Origin: Candidatus Saccharimonadota bacterium
Lineage (GTDB): Bacteria; Patescibacteriota; Saccharimonadia; Saccharimonadales; Saccharimonadaceae
Length of the DNA stretch: 64,000 bases
NCBI GenBank assembly: GCA_017513905.1
Contig: JAFWMR010000022.1
Span: 1-64,000 of the forward strand
Direction: 5' to 3'
This document shows, piece by piece, positions 50,331-59,413 of this stretch. The notes below the pieces were generated by a model. The model made no database searches. It was not told the DNA's origin and worked only from the letters and a program-made list of their open reading frames with translations. Position 1 is the stretch's first letter. Each line of letters begins with the position of its first letter. The position numbers and the translations under genes are program-made.

Positions 50331-51572
50331 ATGAGAATATATATTTCTGGAATATCTGGGGTAGCGATGGGGCCGTTGTCGCTCGGGGCGAAATCTCTTG
50401 GAATGACCGTATTTGGTTCAGACTTGCATGAAGGGCTGGTGACAAAAGAACTGCGCGACAATGGAATTGAAGTATCGATTGGGAAGCAAAATGGGAAATT
50501 CTTGCGAAAAAAGGTTGCAGAAGAAGGTGGAGTGGATTGGTACGTACATACGTCAGCGGTACGGCCAGGGAATAGGGAGCTGGCTGTAGCTCAGGAACTG
50601 GGATTGAAAATTTCTAAGCGTGATGAGTTTATCGAAAAAATCGTGGAAGACTATAATCTGAAGATGATAGGTGTGGCAGGAACACACGGTAAGACCACGA
50701 CTACGGCTGGTATTTTGTGGCTGTCTCTGAAGCTTGACTTACCAGTAAGTTGGTTGGTAGGTTCTACGCTCGGCTTTGCCGGTGCAGGGAAGTTCGTACC
50801 AGGCGCGAAGTATTTAATCTACGAAGCGGATGAATATGACCGTAACTTCCTTACCTATCACCCGTGGCTTTCCGTGATTCCCTCTATAACTTATGATCAT
50901 GCGGATATCTATAAAACTGAGGAAGAATATAAGCAGGCGTTTGAGCAGTATATTAGCCAGAGCCGAAAGGTGATTACGGAGACCAATCTTGCAAAGAGCA
51001 TTAAACTTGCTGGCGAAGTAAGAAGGTTTGATTTGGCATTGGCGGTAGAAGCCGTAAAAGAAATGGCAATAGATACGGGCGTGAAAACTACTGAGGATGA
51101 ATTGATCGGATTAATGAATGAATTCCCGGGCGTAGAGCGCAGAATGGAAAAGTTATGTCCTGGGTTATATACGGATTACGCACATCATCCGGAGGAAGTT
51201 GCAGCTACAATTGAAATTGCTCGCGAAGAAATGGAGCTAACAGGGCGAAAAGGTTTAGTGATTGCTTATTCGCCACTGCAGAATGCAAGGCAATACGATG
51301 TTATTGACAAGTATCATGATCTGTTTACGAATGGCGTAGATAAATTGTTTTGGTTGCCGACCACATTACTTAGGGAAATAGAGGGGCAACGGGTAATTGA
51401 ACCGACGGAATTTATTAAAAAATTAGATAACCCAGAAATAGCCGAAACAGCTGATTATGATGAGAAGTTCTATCTGAGAATAAAAAGCTACTTGGACCAA
51501 AATTACCTCGTAGCGTTCTTAAGTGGTGGCGCTGGCGATGATTGGATGCGCGAGCATTTCAAAAACGCATAA
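50331..51572 (+). CDS. murC: UDP-N-acetylmuramate--L-alanine ligase (MurC)
   Basis: MurC adds L-Ala to UDP-MurNAc, the first step of the peptidoglycan stem peptide; a Mpl-type ligase is a less likely alternative. The 413-residue protein has the three Mur domains: N-terminal UDP-binding IYISGISGVAMGPLS, ATP site GVAGTHGKTTTT, central EADEYDRNFLTYHP, and C-terminal FPGVERRMEK and YTDYAHHPEEVAA. It is shorter than most MurC (about 460). The extended -10 TGATATAAT ends 6 bases before ATG (leaderless), though AAAGGA also lies directly before it. Confidence 0.9.
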   Translation: MRIYISGISGVAMGPLSLGAKSLGMTVFGSDLHEGLVTKELRDNGIEVSIGKQNGKFLRKKVAEEGGVDWYVHTSAVRPGNRELAVAQELGLKISKRDEFIEKIVEDYNLKMIGVAGTHGKTTTTAGILWLSLKLDLPVSWLVGSTLGFAGAGKFVPGAKYLIYEADEYDRNFLTYHPWLSVIPSITYDHADIYKTEEEYKQAFEQYISQSRKVITETNLAKSIKLAGEVRRFDLALAVEAVKEMAIDTGVKTTEDELIGLMNEFPGVERRMEKLCPGLYTDYAHHPEEVAATIEIAREEMELTGRKGLVIAYSPLQNARQYDVIDKYHDLFTNGVDKLFWLPTTLLREIEGQRVIEPTEFIKKLDNPEIAETADYDEKFYLRIKSYLDQNYLVAFLSGGAGDDWMREHFKNA

Positions 51573-51577
51573 AAGTA

Positions 51578-51970
51578 TTAAAAACCAAGGATGCTGTCTG
51601 AGAGCGGCAAGGTGCTAAATGGATTAGATGAGAAATCATCAAGGTGATTGATTTCTTGTTTGAGATTGCCCAGGTACTCTTCGAGAACTTCGGGAGTAAG
51701 CAAACCAGAGTCAGAAAAAACAAAACTATCTGAATCTTCATCCTTTTCGACTTCTTCTTTTTCAGGAAGGAAACCCGGACGCGAACGATCGAGATAAATA
51801 TCACCAGAATCATGATAGATTTTTAGAGAGATAAAAGTCGTAAGGAAAGCAATGGATGTAGCTATTATCCCGAGAAGAAGGAGGTTGCGCCCTCCTTTGG
51901 GAGCGACGACTTGTGACTTATCGGCCTTCTGGGGTTCTGTTGGAGTTCGCGTAGCGGCTTCGAGATTCAT
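51578..51970 (-). CDS. bitopic protein, third gene of the thioredoxin-fold operon
   Basis: A 130-residue protein with a cytoplasmic N-terminus, transmembrane helix (about 30-50), and an acidic, Ser/Asp-rich extracellular tail. Its ATG overlaps the previous stop (ATGA), with AGGAG 9 bases upstream. No family recognised. The operon context suggests a role with the envelope thiol protein at 52472. Confidence 0.7.
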   Translation of the reverse strand: MNLEAATRTPTEPQKADKSQVVAPKGGRNLLLLGIIATSIAFLTTFISLKIYHDSGDIYLDRSRPGFLPEKEEVEKDEDSDSFVFSDSGLLTPEVLEEYLGNLKQEINHLDDFSSNPFSTLPLSDSILGF

Positions 51971-52482
51971 TTAAGAGACTCCTTTAATTGCTCTGTGCTT
52001 TTGATAATTGACGTAAGCAAGCCGTTGAGGACTTTGATATCATAAGCCACCGTGGCGCGTTTTTCCCTTGTGCTGACAAGCTTTTTATAGAATAAATCCG
52101 GTTCAAAGCGACAATCAATAGAGACTAGTTCTTCGAGGGATTTGGAATACTTGATGTAATCTTCGGAGAAGTCCGTACGTGCTTCGGCAAAATCAGATTG
52201 GAGCTTGAGGAGTGTTGCATTCGAAAGATCATTGTCGACAATGCGAAGATTAAGCGGCTTAAGGTATTTGGAGAGGATTGTCTCATAGATCGCACCAAAG
52301 TAGGTACGCGCACGAGCATCAGTACGTTGAAGGTTCTTGAGATCTTGACGGACGGTATTACAATAATTAACGATACTAGCGGATTGTTTCTCTGTGAGCT
52401 CATTATCGACGGCGTAGGCTACTGAGGCAGTTGATAGTGTCGTAAAAGTAAGCACGACGAATATGATGACTTTAGTTTTCAT
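51967..52482 (-). CDS. secreted helical protein, second gene of the thioredoxin-fold operon
   Basis: A 171-residue protein with signal peptide (1-25, ending VAYAVDNEL), then an all-helical region with two Cys (VNYCNTVRQ and SIDCRFEP). The start ATG 52482 is preferred over 52509 because it begins the signal peptide directly and overlaps the preceding stop. The two cysteines are natural substrates for the CxxC protein encoded just upstream. Function unknown. Confidence 0.7.
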   Translation of the reverse strand: MKTKVIIFVVLTFTTLSTASVAYAVDNELTEKQSASIVNYCNTVRQDLKNLQRTDARARTYFGAIYETILSKYLKPLNLRIVDNDLSNATLLKLQSDFAEARTDFSEDYIKYSKSLEELVSIDCRFEPDLFYKKLVSTREKRATVAYDIKVLNGLLTSIIKSTEQLKESLK

Positions 52483-53572
52483 ATAGGCCAAGGTGCTTCT
52501 TTCCATCATATATTAAAGTTGGGATGCCGGTAATTTTGACTTTATTGTCAGCCATGTCTTTGACCTGTTCGATAATAGATTTAACTTCGTCGGATTTTTC
52601 AAGCTTGCTAATCTCTTTTAAATCACTATCAGTTGCGCCGAACTCTTTAAGGTACGACTTAAGAGTTTGCTTAGCTTCATCGTACCCGAGGTTTGCGATG
52701 TAGCTTTGGTTGATTTGGCCACGATCAGTTTTGCCGGTAAATATTTTGTGCATTAATCTCAGGCCATAATTGTGTCGTTCCTCGGGAAGTTCACCCTGAT
52801 CGAGAAGTGCTGAAGCATAAAAGTAGCGAGCGACAAGATCGGAATTAGCGAATTTGTACGTGCCGTCGTCTAGCTGTATTGGATAAACGAGCAGTGCAAC
52901 CTGATGACTCTCAAAGAATCCAGATTCGAGTTGATTTCTAAAGCTCATCATACATGCAGAACAGCCTGGGTCAAGAATATCGATAGCGTAAGGTTTGTCT
53001 TCTTCGAGTGGGGTTTTGGAACTGTCTAAGATTGAGGCGTCAATGAAAGTTGCTGGTTCAATGATATACTCTTTGGCATCCCAGGTGCGGATACGGTCCG
53101 GAATGGCAGAGAAGATATCACCCCATTCGGTAAACCAGCGCTCGGTTTGCTCAAGAATGCTAGCATTATCATCTTCGCCACCAAGAGAGCAAACCTCAGA
53201 GCCGAGAGTGCAAGCAGATGGTTTTGTGACATTACAGGTGCCTAGGGTCCAAATTGCAAGCAAAGATTTGATAGAGGTAAGGACGGCCCAGACAAAGACG
53301 ATAACTATAACAACAGAGAACACTTCGATTATCGCCGAAAGAGGCTTGACGAGCTTTGGCTTCTTTAGGATTATCTTCTTTAAAAGTGTGTTTTTAACAT
53401 CATCTTTAAAGTTAGTGTCGCATTTTTGAAGACGAATCTTTTTACCAACGCAGCCCCACGCTTTTTTCATAGCCTTCCAGTATGCACGCCCAATATCGCG
53501 CTTGAAGATTGAAATAATAGCAACAAATAGACCGATAATGCCCAAAATGATAAAAGCGGCGATGCAAACCAT
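52472..53572 (-). CDS. membrane-anchored thioredoxin-fold (DsbA-like) protein
   Basis: A 366-residue protein with two N-terminal transmembrane helices (about 2-22 and 78-107 from this start), a Cys-containing linker (CNVTKPSACTLGSEVC), and an extracellular thioredoxin-like domain. The active-site motif is DPGCSACMMSF (CxxC at about 204-207), and VKITGIPTLIYDG provides the cis-proline loop. It probably forms or isomerises disulfides in exported proteins. The start is ATG 53572 because TATAAT ends 7 bases before it and overlaps the earlier ATG 53581. First gene of a three-gene operon. Confidence 0.85.
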   Translation of the reverse strand: MVCIAAFIILGIIGLFVAIISIFKRDIGRAYWKAMKKAWGCVGKKIRLQKCDTNFKDDVKNTLLKKIILKKPKLVKPLSAIIEVFSVVIVIVFVWAVLTSIKSLLAIWTLGTCNVTKPSACTLGSEVCSLGGEDDNASILEQTERWFTEWGDIFSAIPDRIRTWDAKEYIIEPATFIDASILDSSKTPLEEDKPYAIDILDPGCSACMMSFRNQLESGFFESHQVALLVYPIQLDDGTYKFANSDLVARYFYASALLDQGELPEERHNYGLRLMHKIFTGKTDRGQINQSYIANLGYDEAKQTLKSYLKEFGATDSDLKEISKLEKSDEVKSIIEQVKDMADNKVKITGIPTLIYDGKKHLGLYEN

Positions 53573-53626
53573 GTATATCATTATAGCACACAGCTCTTTG
53601 GATGATGTCTATGATATAATGAGGGA

Positions 53627-54787
53627 ATGAATGATTTTGATTATCTAGGTGGAGGGGAAGTATATCTTGATGCGGCGTGCCAAAGTCTTAGGCCAACACC
53701 TGTTATAGAGGCTCTTAAAGAGTATTACGTAAAATTTAACTCTTGTGGCGAGAGAGTAAAATACCCTTGGGGTATCGAGACAGATCGGCGCGTTGAAGCA
53801 ACACGCGAGAAAGTTTTAAAATATTTAAAGCTTAGTAAGCATGATTATTTCGTATCGTTCACATTAAATACAACCTACGGAATCAATCTTTTACTCCAGC
53901 AACTTGACGGAAACAAGTTTGATGTTGTAATTACTAGTGACATTGAACATAATTCCCCATTTTTGTCAACGATGACATTTGCGAAGAAATATGACATTCC
54001 TCGAAAAGTCATTTCTAGAGAGGAGGATGGAAGTTTACCTGTGGACGAAATCCCGGAAAGAGCGGTTGTAGTGGTGAACGCCGCATCGAATATTGATGGA
54101 CGTAAGCTCGCGAACATAAAAGACGTAATAAAGCGAGTTCATAAGACCGATGGAGTGATAATTATAGATGCGGCGCAAGCAATGGCGCACTCATCTGAGG
54201 TGCTATATAAAACTGAGGCTGATGCGATATGTTTTTCTGCGCACAAAATGTATGCTCCAAGTCTAGGCGCGATCGTGGTTAGAAAAGATCTGCTAAGGTA
54301 CATCGATACTAGCTTCATTGGGGGAGGAATGGTGGACGATGTTGATCGTGAATCGTATCTGTTGTCTAGTGAGAAAAATCCAGATCACTTATATACCAAG
54401 TTTGAGTCTGGATTGCAAGCATGGGGAGAAATTATTGCGCTAGGTGCAGCAATAGATTGGTTAGAGAATCTTTCTAAAAGCGATCATAAGAATTTAGAAG
54501 AGAATTATACCGAGCTGTTTGATTTTTTGAATAATAGCAATAAAGTTACACTCGTGAACAAAGAGCCAAACCCAACGATGAGTTTCTATATTAACGAGGT
54601 AGACTCACATTTGTTAGGGGAGGCTCTCGGAGCAGAAAAGATAATGGCAAGGACAGGGTATTTCTGTGCACACTATTATCTTGATAAGGTACGGAAATTC
54701 CCACCGCTCGTTAGGTTCTCGCTAGGATATCATAATAGGCCAGAAGATATCGAAAAGGTAAAGAAGGCAATGGAGAAGATCGTCTAA
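53627..54787 (+). CDS. cysteine desulfurase-like class V aminotransferase (SufS/CsdA-like)
   Basis: A 386-residue PLP enzyme; SufS-type proteins take sulfur from cysteine for Fe-S clusters or thiolation. The N-terminus VYLDAACQSLRP, PLP-binding Lys in CFSAHKMYAPS, Asp in IIIDAAQAMAH, and catalytic Cys in RTGYFCAHYYL are all in place. Divergent from typical SufS (DNAATTQKP replaced by DAACQSLRP), so it may be a related lyase. The extended -10 TGATATAAT ends 6 bases before ATG (leaderless). GtrA follows by 1 base. No sufBCD is nearby. Confidence 0.85.
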   Translation: MNDFDYLGGGEVYLDAACQSLRPTPVIEALKEYYVKFNSCGERVKYPWGIETDRRVEATREKVLKYLKLSKHDYFVSFTLNTTYGINLLLQQLDGNKFDVVITSDIEHNSPFLSTMTFAKKYDIPRKVISREEDGSLPVDEIPERAVVVVNAASNIDGRKLANIKDVIKRVHKTDGVIIIDAAQAMAHSSEVLYKTEADAICFSAHKMYAPSLGAIVVRKDLLRYIDTSFIGGGMVDDVDRESYLLSSEKNPDHLYTKFESGLQAWGEIIALGAAIDWLENLSKSDHKNLEENYTELFDFLNNSNKVTLVNKEPNPTMSFYINEVDSHLLGEALGAEKIMARTGYFCAHYYLDKVRKFPPLVRFSLGYHNRPEDIEKVKKAMEKIV

Positions 54788-54788
54788 T

Positions 54789-55322
54789 ATGGCCAAACGA
54801 ATTAGCGACAAGACGAAACAAAAGGGGAAATACTTTGTTTTTGGTTTGCTGAATACAGTAATCAACTACGGAATATATGAAATACTGGCTTTGCTGGTGT
54901 TTAAGTCGGAAAATCAACTATGGATTGCGACTTTGATTTCGGGCGCAATATCGATTTTTGTTGGTTATTATTTGCATTCACAATTCACTTGGAAAGATCG
55001 TAAAGTCGGAAAGAAACAGCTTGGAAAGTTCTTTATATGGAACGTCATAATGAACATCGCGGTGAGACCACTTTTGACAATGTTTTTCGGGCTATTTGGA
55101 TTCTTGTACAAATTTGCATTCGATATTTGTCAGGGTATAGGGATTGGTTTCAGCTACGAGTTCGTGGAAAGTACTGGGAACTATGTACTGATGACGGCAG
55201 TAGTGATGGTAATTAACTTCCTGGTATATGACAGATTCGTGTTCGAAGAATCTAAGAAGAAGACTATTTCCGAGAGGTCGTCTGAGAAAGACGGTGATTC
55301 GGACGCAGGTACGGAAGACTAG
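54789..55322 (+). CDS. GtrA-family membrane protein
   Basis: A 177-residue protein with four transmembrane helices: KYFVFGLLNTVINYGIYEIL, then FVGYYLHSQFTW, typical of GtrA proteins, which are thought to flip polyprenyl-phosphate-linked sugars. The C-terminal 20 residues are hydrophilic. It starts 1 base after the SufS-like stop. Its last 59 bases overlap the end of the O-antigen-ligase gene on the other strand. Confidence 0.88.
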   Translation: MAKRISDKTKQKGKYFVFGLLNTVINYGIYEILALLVFKSENQLWIATLISGAISIFVGYYLHSQFTWKDRKVGKKQLGKFFIWNVIMNIAVRPLLTMFFGLFGFLYKFAFDICQGIGIGFSYEFVESTGNYVLMTAVVMVINFLVYDRFVFEESKKKTISERSSEKDGDSDAGTED

Positions 55323-56721
55323 CTGCTAAGAAAACGGGGAAGAGATAGGCATGGGTGGCGTTTGGTAGCCCAGAGAAGAAAAGAAGTGAGATAAGAAAAC
55401 TCAAAACAACACATATGAGCAAACAACGGTCTGGACGAGTGAGCTTTTTGAGACCTGTTAGGATTGTCGCAATAAAAAACGTTGCTAGAACGAGCCCCAA
55501 AAGACCGGTTTCAAGAAGAAGTGAAAGATATTCGTTTTGGATAATTTCAAATGGAGTGGTAGTTTTTCCCTCTTGATACATTATTTCGCCGGCAGAACCA
55601 AGTCCGTATCCGAAAATCAAAGACGTTGGGGTTTTAGGCGAGAGTTCTAGAGCAATCTGATTGAATTTCATACGAGTGTTAGTAGACTCTTCAACATAAC
55701 CATCAAAGACCGGTGTATCTGGAACACCATCGGCCGTTTCGTCATTATTCGATTCATACAACCCTAGATTTATCTTGCCAAGAGAGAGTTGCGAGATGGA
55801 ACGATCTACGCCAGAAGCAAAGTTGCTGTCTGTGTAAGATATCTCTGAAAAAAGCCCTTGCATGCAAAGTGTGAAAATAAAACTTATTAATAGGATAGGC
55901 AATGTTCTCCAAAAGACTTTATTGTGGAGTTTCACTACGGCAAAGATTAATAGTGCTATGAAGGCTATAATAAAAGCATAGATGGCGCCTCGAGAGAATG
56001 TTAAAAAGAGCGTACTGCAGAAGAGGAAAGACATACAGAGAAGCGTTTTTGAATCAAAGATACTTTCGCTGTCTCGGTCCGATTTGGATTTCGCCCAAAG
56101 ATAAAGTACGGTTAGCGTGGGCGTAAGAAGAAGATTGCCCATAAACTGCGGTTCAATTGCAAAGCCAGATGGATGGGGAAAGCCGAATGAATAAGAAGTG
56201 CATCCTGGACACAGAAGCGTGATACTGCGATCAACTTCTAGGCAATCGAAAATAGACTGAATCCAACAGATCGCACAGAATGCCGTCGTAGATATTAGAA
56301 AAGTTTTGAGGAATTTAACCTTATCAAATAGTTTAGTTGGTGCGAATGTCTTAAGGAGCGTAACGCTAGTGATAATTAGGCACCATAAGATCCCAGCAGT
56401 CATGATAGCCCGAATAGGATTTGTACTCCAAAAGGCTGTAGCTGATAAATAGAGAGGAAAAAGCAAAAGCAAGAGAAGTCTGCGGCGTTTGTTGTATATA
56501 TCATGTATTGTGTTCAGAAAATCTTTAAGAGATAAAATAGAGAAGAGAAGAAGCCAAATAAGGGGTAAAGACAATTCGTAATTGGTGGAACTAGTCGAGG
56601 CAATTGGGATAACAGGATAATAAGAGCAAAAGAGAACAACTGGTAGGGAATAGAGAAGAAAAAGACGACCTTTAATTAGAATAGATTGATTGTTTTTTTC
56701 AGGATATGCTTTTCGAGACAT
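55264..56721 (-). CDS. O-antigen ligase/polymerase-family membrane protein
   Basis: A 485-residue protein with about 11-12 transmembrane helices and a large extracellular loop (about 290-380) before the conserved SLIFGYGLGSAGE...NEYLSLLLETGLLGL segment, as in the Wzy_C/WaaL family. Such enzymes ligate or polymerise lipid-linked glycans outside the membrane. It belongs to the minus-strand glycan cluster with the GT4 and phosphosugar transferase. Its 3' end overlaps GtrA by 59 bases. Confidence 0.88.
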   Translation of the reverse strand: MSRKAYPEKNNQSILIKGRLFLLYSLPVVLFCSYYPVIPIASTSSTNYELSLPLIWLLLFSILSLKDFLNTIHDIYNKRRRLLLLLLFPLYLSATAFWSTNPIRAIMTAGILWCLIITSVTLLKTFAPTKLFDKVKFLKTFLISTTAFCAICWIQSIFDCLEVDRSITLLCPGCTSYSFGFPHPSGFAIEPQFMGNLLLTPTLTVLYLWAKSKSDRDSESIFDSKTLLCMSFLFCSTLFLTFSRGAIYAFIIAFIALLIFAVVKLHNKVFWRTLPILLISFIFTLCMQGLFSEISYTDSNFASGVDRSISQLSLGKINLGLYESNNDETADGVPDTPVFDGYVEESTNTRMKFNQIALELSPKTPTSLIFGYGLGSAGEIMYQEGKTTTPFEIIQNEYLSLLLETGLLGLVLATFFIATILTGLKKLTRPDRCLLICVVLSFLISLLFFSGLPNATHAYLFPVFLAASLPYLRPNHRLSQTTSRK

Positions 56722-56729
56722 ACTTTGGC

Positions 56730-57935
56730 CTACTTAGCTTTTTTAAGAATAAAGCTTTTTAATTTGTCCTTAAAGCGTTCCTCAGAAAAAGGTCTGGCAG
56801 TCTCTCGAATTTTAGCTTCATTAAATTTCAATGTCTGAAAATGTTTGATTGCTTTGCATAGCGAGGCAACGGATTGTTTATCAAAGAGAACCCCATTTTT
56901 GCCGTCATGTATATAGTCGAGTGCTCCGCCATTGCCATAGGCGATGACTGGGCAGCCGCAAGCGAGAGCTTCAACGGGCGCAATCCCAAATGGCTCAAGT
57001 GAGGGAAAAATGAATCCTTCAGATTGCTCGAGGTATTGTTTAATAGTTTTTTGGTCAGCGAGTGGGACAAATTTGATGTATTCAGAATTTCCAGCAAGTT
57101 TTACTAAATTATTGTGTTCGGGACCTTCGCCAATAATAGTAAGTGGCACTTTTAGCTCGAGACAGGCTTTAACGGCTAAATCAAGTCGTTTCCAGGTAAC
57201 TTGACGAGAAGTTGTGATAAAACCGCAACGATAAGCTTCTCTAACAGAGGCCGATGACATTATTTCTTGACTTTTTTTGGTTTTATGTTTTTTATGTTCG
57301 GTTTTGTACTCTTGACTTTTTTGCTTGTTTATTGTTTCCCTGCTTGTGGAAAAGTCCTCTGTGGAAAACTTTTCCACTGCCACTGGTGGGAAAATAATGG
57401 TTGATTCCCTGCCATAGGCGTTTTTGATTTGTTCTTGGGCGTAAGAGGAAATAGTGATAAATTCATCTGGGCGTTGTGCTGATGCATAATCCGCTTTTTT
57501 AAGTGGAGGCAGAAGTATTTTAAATGCAAGCCTGACAATTGGATTTAGAATCCCAAAGCCTGGGTTCTCGAGATAATCCTCTTTTAGTCCCCAGTAATAC
57601 TGAGTCGGGACATGGCAATAGCAAAAATGCTTGGCTTTTCCCTTCTTTACTGCCTTCGCTTCAGCTCCAGTGACGGATATAATCACATCATAGTCGGACA
57701 GATCAAGATGGCTAAAATAGCTTTGTCTCAATGGGCCTATAAAGCGGCGAAGACAAGTTGGAAAAATTTGAAGCCAACCAACATGGACTTCATGATCTTT
57801 GAACCAATCTATTTTCTTTTGATTGTATTGTGATGTATAGATAGGAGCGTCTGGATAGAGATCACAAACAGAGCGTAAGACTCGCTCGGCACCCCCAACG
57901 GAGACGAGCCAATCGCAGACAATGGCTACTTTCAC
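56730..57935 (-). CDS. GT4-family glycosyltransferase with Lys-rich insertion
   Basis: A 401-residue GT-B glycosyltransferase: VCDWLVSVGGAERVL at the start, VTWKRLDLAVKACLEL in the donor domain, and the EX7E-type PSLEPFGIAPVEALACG. Between the domains, at about residues 190-230, is a low-complexity segment with KSQE repeats (KQKSQEYKTEHKKHKTKKSQ), not normal for the family. It is probably a recent expansion or a surface loop. The gene overlaps the following 57935 start by one base, so it is translationally coupled to the phosphosugar transferase. Likely acts in surface glycan assembly. Confidence 0.88.
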   Translation of the reverse strand: MKVAIVCDWLVSVGGAERVLRSVCDLYPDAPIYTSQYNQKKIDWFKDHEVHVGWLQIFPTCLRRFIGPLRQSYFSHLDLSDYDVIISVTGAEAKAVKKGKAKHFCYCHVPTQYYWGLKEDYLENPGFGILNPIVRLAFKILLPPLKKADYASAQRPDEFITISSYAQEQIKNAYGRESTIIFPPVAVEKFSTEDFSTSRETINKQKSQEYKTEHKKHKTKKSQEIMSSASVREAYRCGFITTSRQVTWKRLDLAVKACLELKVPLTIIGEGPEHNNLVKLAGNSEYIKFVPLADQKTIKQYLEQSEGFIFPSLEPFGIAPVEALACGCPVIAYGNGGALDYIHDGKNGVLFDKQSVASLCKAIKHFQTLKFNEAKIRETARPFSEERFKDKLKSFILKKAK

Positions 57936-59359
57936 TATTTGGCTCCCTCGTGGCGAAAAACGGCTTTGACTGTGCGGAGAAGTATTTGAAAATCAAGGCT
58001 AAGAGACCAGTTCTTGATATAGTACAGGTCGAGAGAGCGGCGCTCTTCGAAGGAAATATTGCGTCGTCCGGAGACCTGGGCTAGTCCGGTAAGGCCGGAT
58101 TTGACGGTTAGAAGGAGCGAGCGATCCCCGTAAGTTTTTAGCTCGCCAGGCACAAGTGCGCGCGGTCCAACAAGAGAAATATCGCCGCGAATAACATTCC
58201 AGAGTTGCGGAAGTTCATCGAGCGAAGTTTTACGAATAAAGCTACCCACCCTCGTAATACGTGGATCTTTTTTGAGATAGTCGCCATTTTTACGATACTT
58301 CTTGATTAGCTCTGGGCGCCCCATTTTCTTGAAAGCTTCTTCTGGAGACATGCCAGAGTACTCTGGTCTCATAGAACGGAATTTGTATATTTTGAACTTG
58401 CGGTTGAACTCTGAAAGGCGAAATTCTGAATATATAGCCGAGTGACGAATGTCGGAGGCTTTGACGATAAGCCAAACTAATAACATAGGGATTAAGGCAA
58501 TAATAAAGAAGATCGAACCAAGGACAATGTCAAAGAAACGTTTAATATATCGTGAATTGCCGGTTAAAGGAGTAGCATTGACACGAAGCGCCGGAGTGTT
58601 CCCTACTAGTTCGAGCTCGCCGAGCTGAGACGAAAGAGCGGACTCGCTAGGTACATAATAATAAATTGCATGACGATTAACGGATTGTTGATAAACATAT
58701 TCCGTCTGACGTTCATCTGTTTGAAAAATAACGTCTGGCTTTGTATGACGAAGAGCGTCTTTTAGTGATGCATATTGTTTGCCAACTAGATCCTTGGGGA
58801 AAAATCTACGGGCGGCAACAATGCCAACTAACTGATAACCAGATTCTGGTGTGGCGGAAATATAATCAGTCAAATAATCAGTATTTTTGTTGTTCCCTAT
58901 CACAATAGCACGAAGGGTACCGCGGCCGTGGCGGAAGCGGAGATCGCGGACGAAACGAAAAAGCGTTCGGTTAAGCGTTAAGAATAAGAAGCAAAAGACA
59001 AAGGTATAGATTGCAATTGTGCGCACCGGGAAAAGGTCACCGGAGCCGAAGAAATCGATGGTAATAATGGACATTATGCCAACAAGTGACGCAACAAAAA
59101 GACGTCCGATCTCTTTACCGCGCGTATGACGTGCAAGAACACTTTTGGAATATAAACCAAGAGATGCAAGAATAATTATCCAAATAGGAATTAGGAAGGC
59201 GATTTCGAAAATAAATCCAGATACGTTCGCCTCGAAGAAATACGGACGTTTATCAAAGTGAATACGAAAATAGTAAGCAAAAAAGAAAGAAAAGACGATA
59301 GCAAGCAGATCACCTAAAACTAACAACACCCTAGAGAGGAATGTAGAGTCCTTTTTCAT
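57935..59359 (-). CDS. polyprenyl-phosphate glycosyl-1-phosphate transferase (WbaP/WcaJ-like)
   Basis: A 474-residue integral membrane protein that starts glycan synthesis by moving a sugar-1-phosphate onto undecaprenyl phosphate. It has four N-terminal transmembrane helices (1-120), a CoA-binding-like cytoplasmic domain (about 140-260), a re-entrant helix, and the catalytic C-terminus with [28 protein letters not shown], and [19 protein letters not shown] stands 10 bases before ATG. First gene of the minus-strand glycan operon. Confidence 0.93.
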   Translation of the reverse strand: MKKDSTFLSRVLLVLGDLLAIVFSFFFAYYFRIHFDKRPYFFEANVSGFIFEIAFLIPIWIIILASLGLYSKSVLARHTRGKEIGRLFVASLVGIMSIITIDFFGSGDLFPVRTIAIYTFVFCFLFLTLNRTLFRFVRDLRFRHGRGTLRAIVIGNNKNTDYLTDYISATPESGYQLVGIVAARRFFPKDLVGKQYASLKDALRHTKPDVIFQTDERQTEYVYQQSVNRHAIYYYVPSESALSSQLGELELVGNTPALRVNATPLTGNSRYIKRFFDIVLGSIFFIIALIPMLLVWLIVKASDIRHSAIYSEFRLSEFNRKFKIYKFRSMRPEYSGMSPEEAFKKMGRPELIKKYRKNGDYLKKDPRITRVGSFIRKTSLDELPQLWNVIRGDISLVGPRALVPGELKTYGDRSLLLTVKSGLTGLAQVSGRRNISFEERRSLDLYYIKNWSLSLDFQILLRTVKAVFRHEGAK

Positions 59360-59413
59360 ATATGCTATAATTATACCATATATATTATATCGTGGGGTAA
59401 AAGGAGGATTGGG

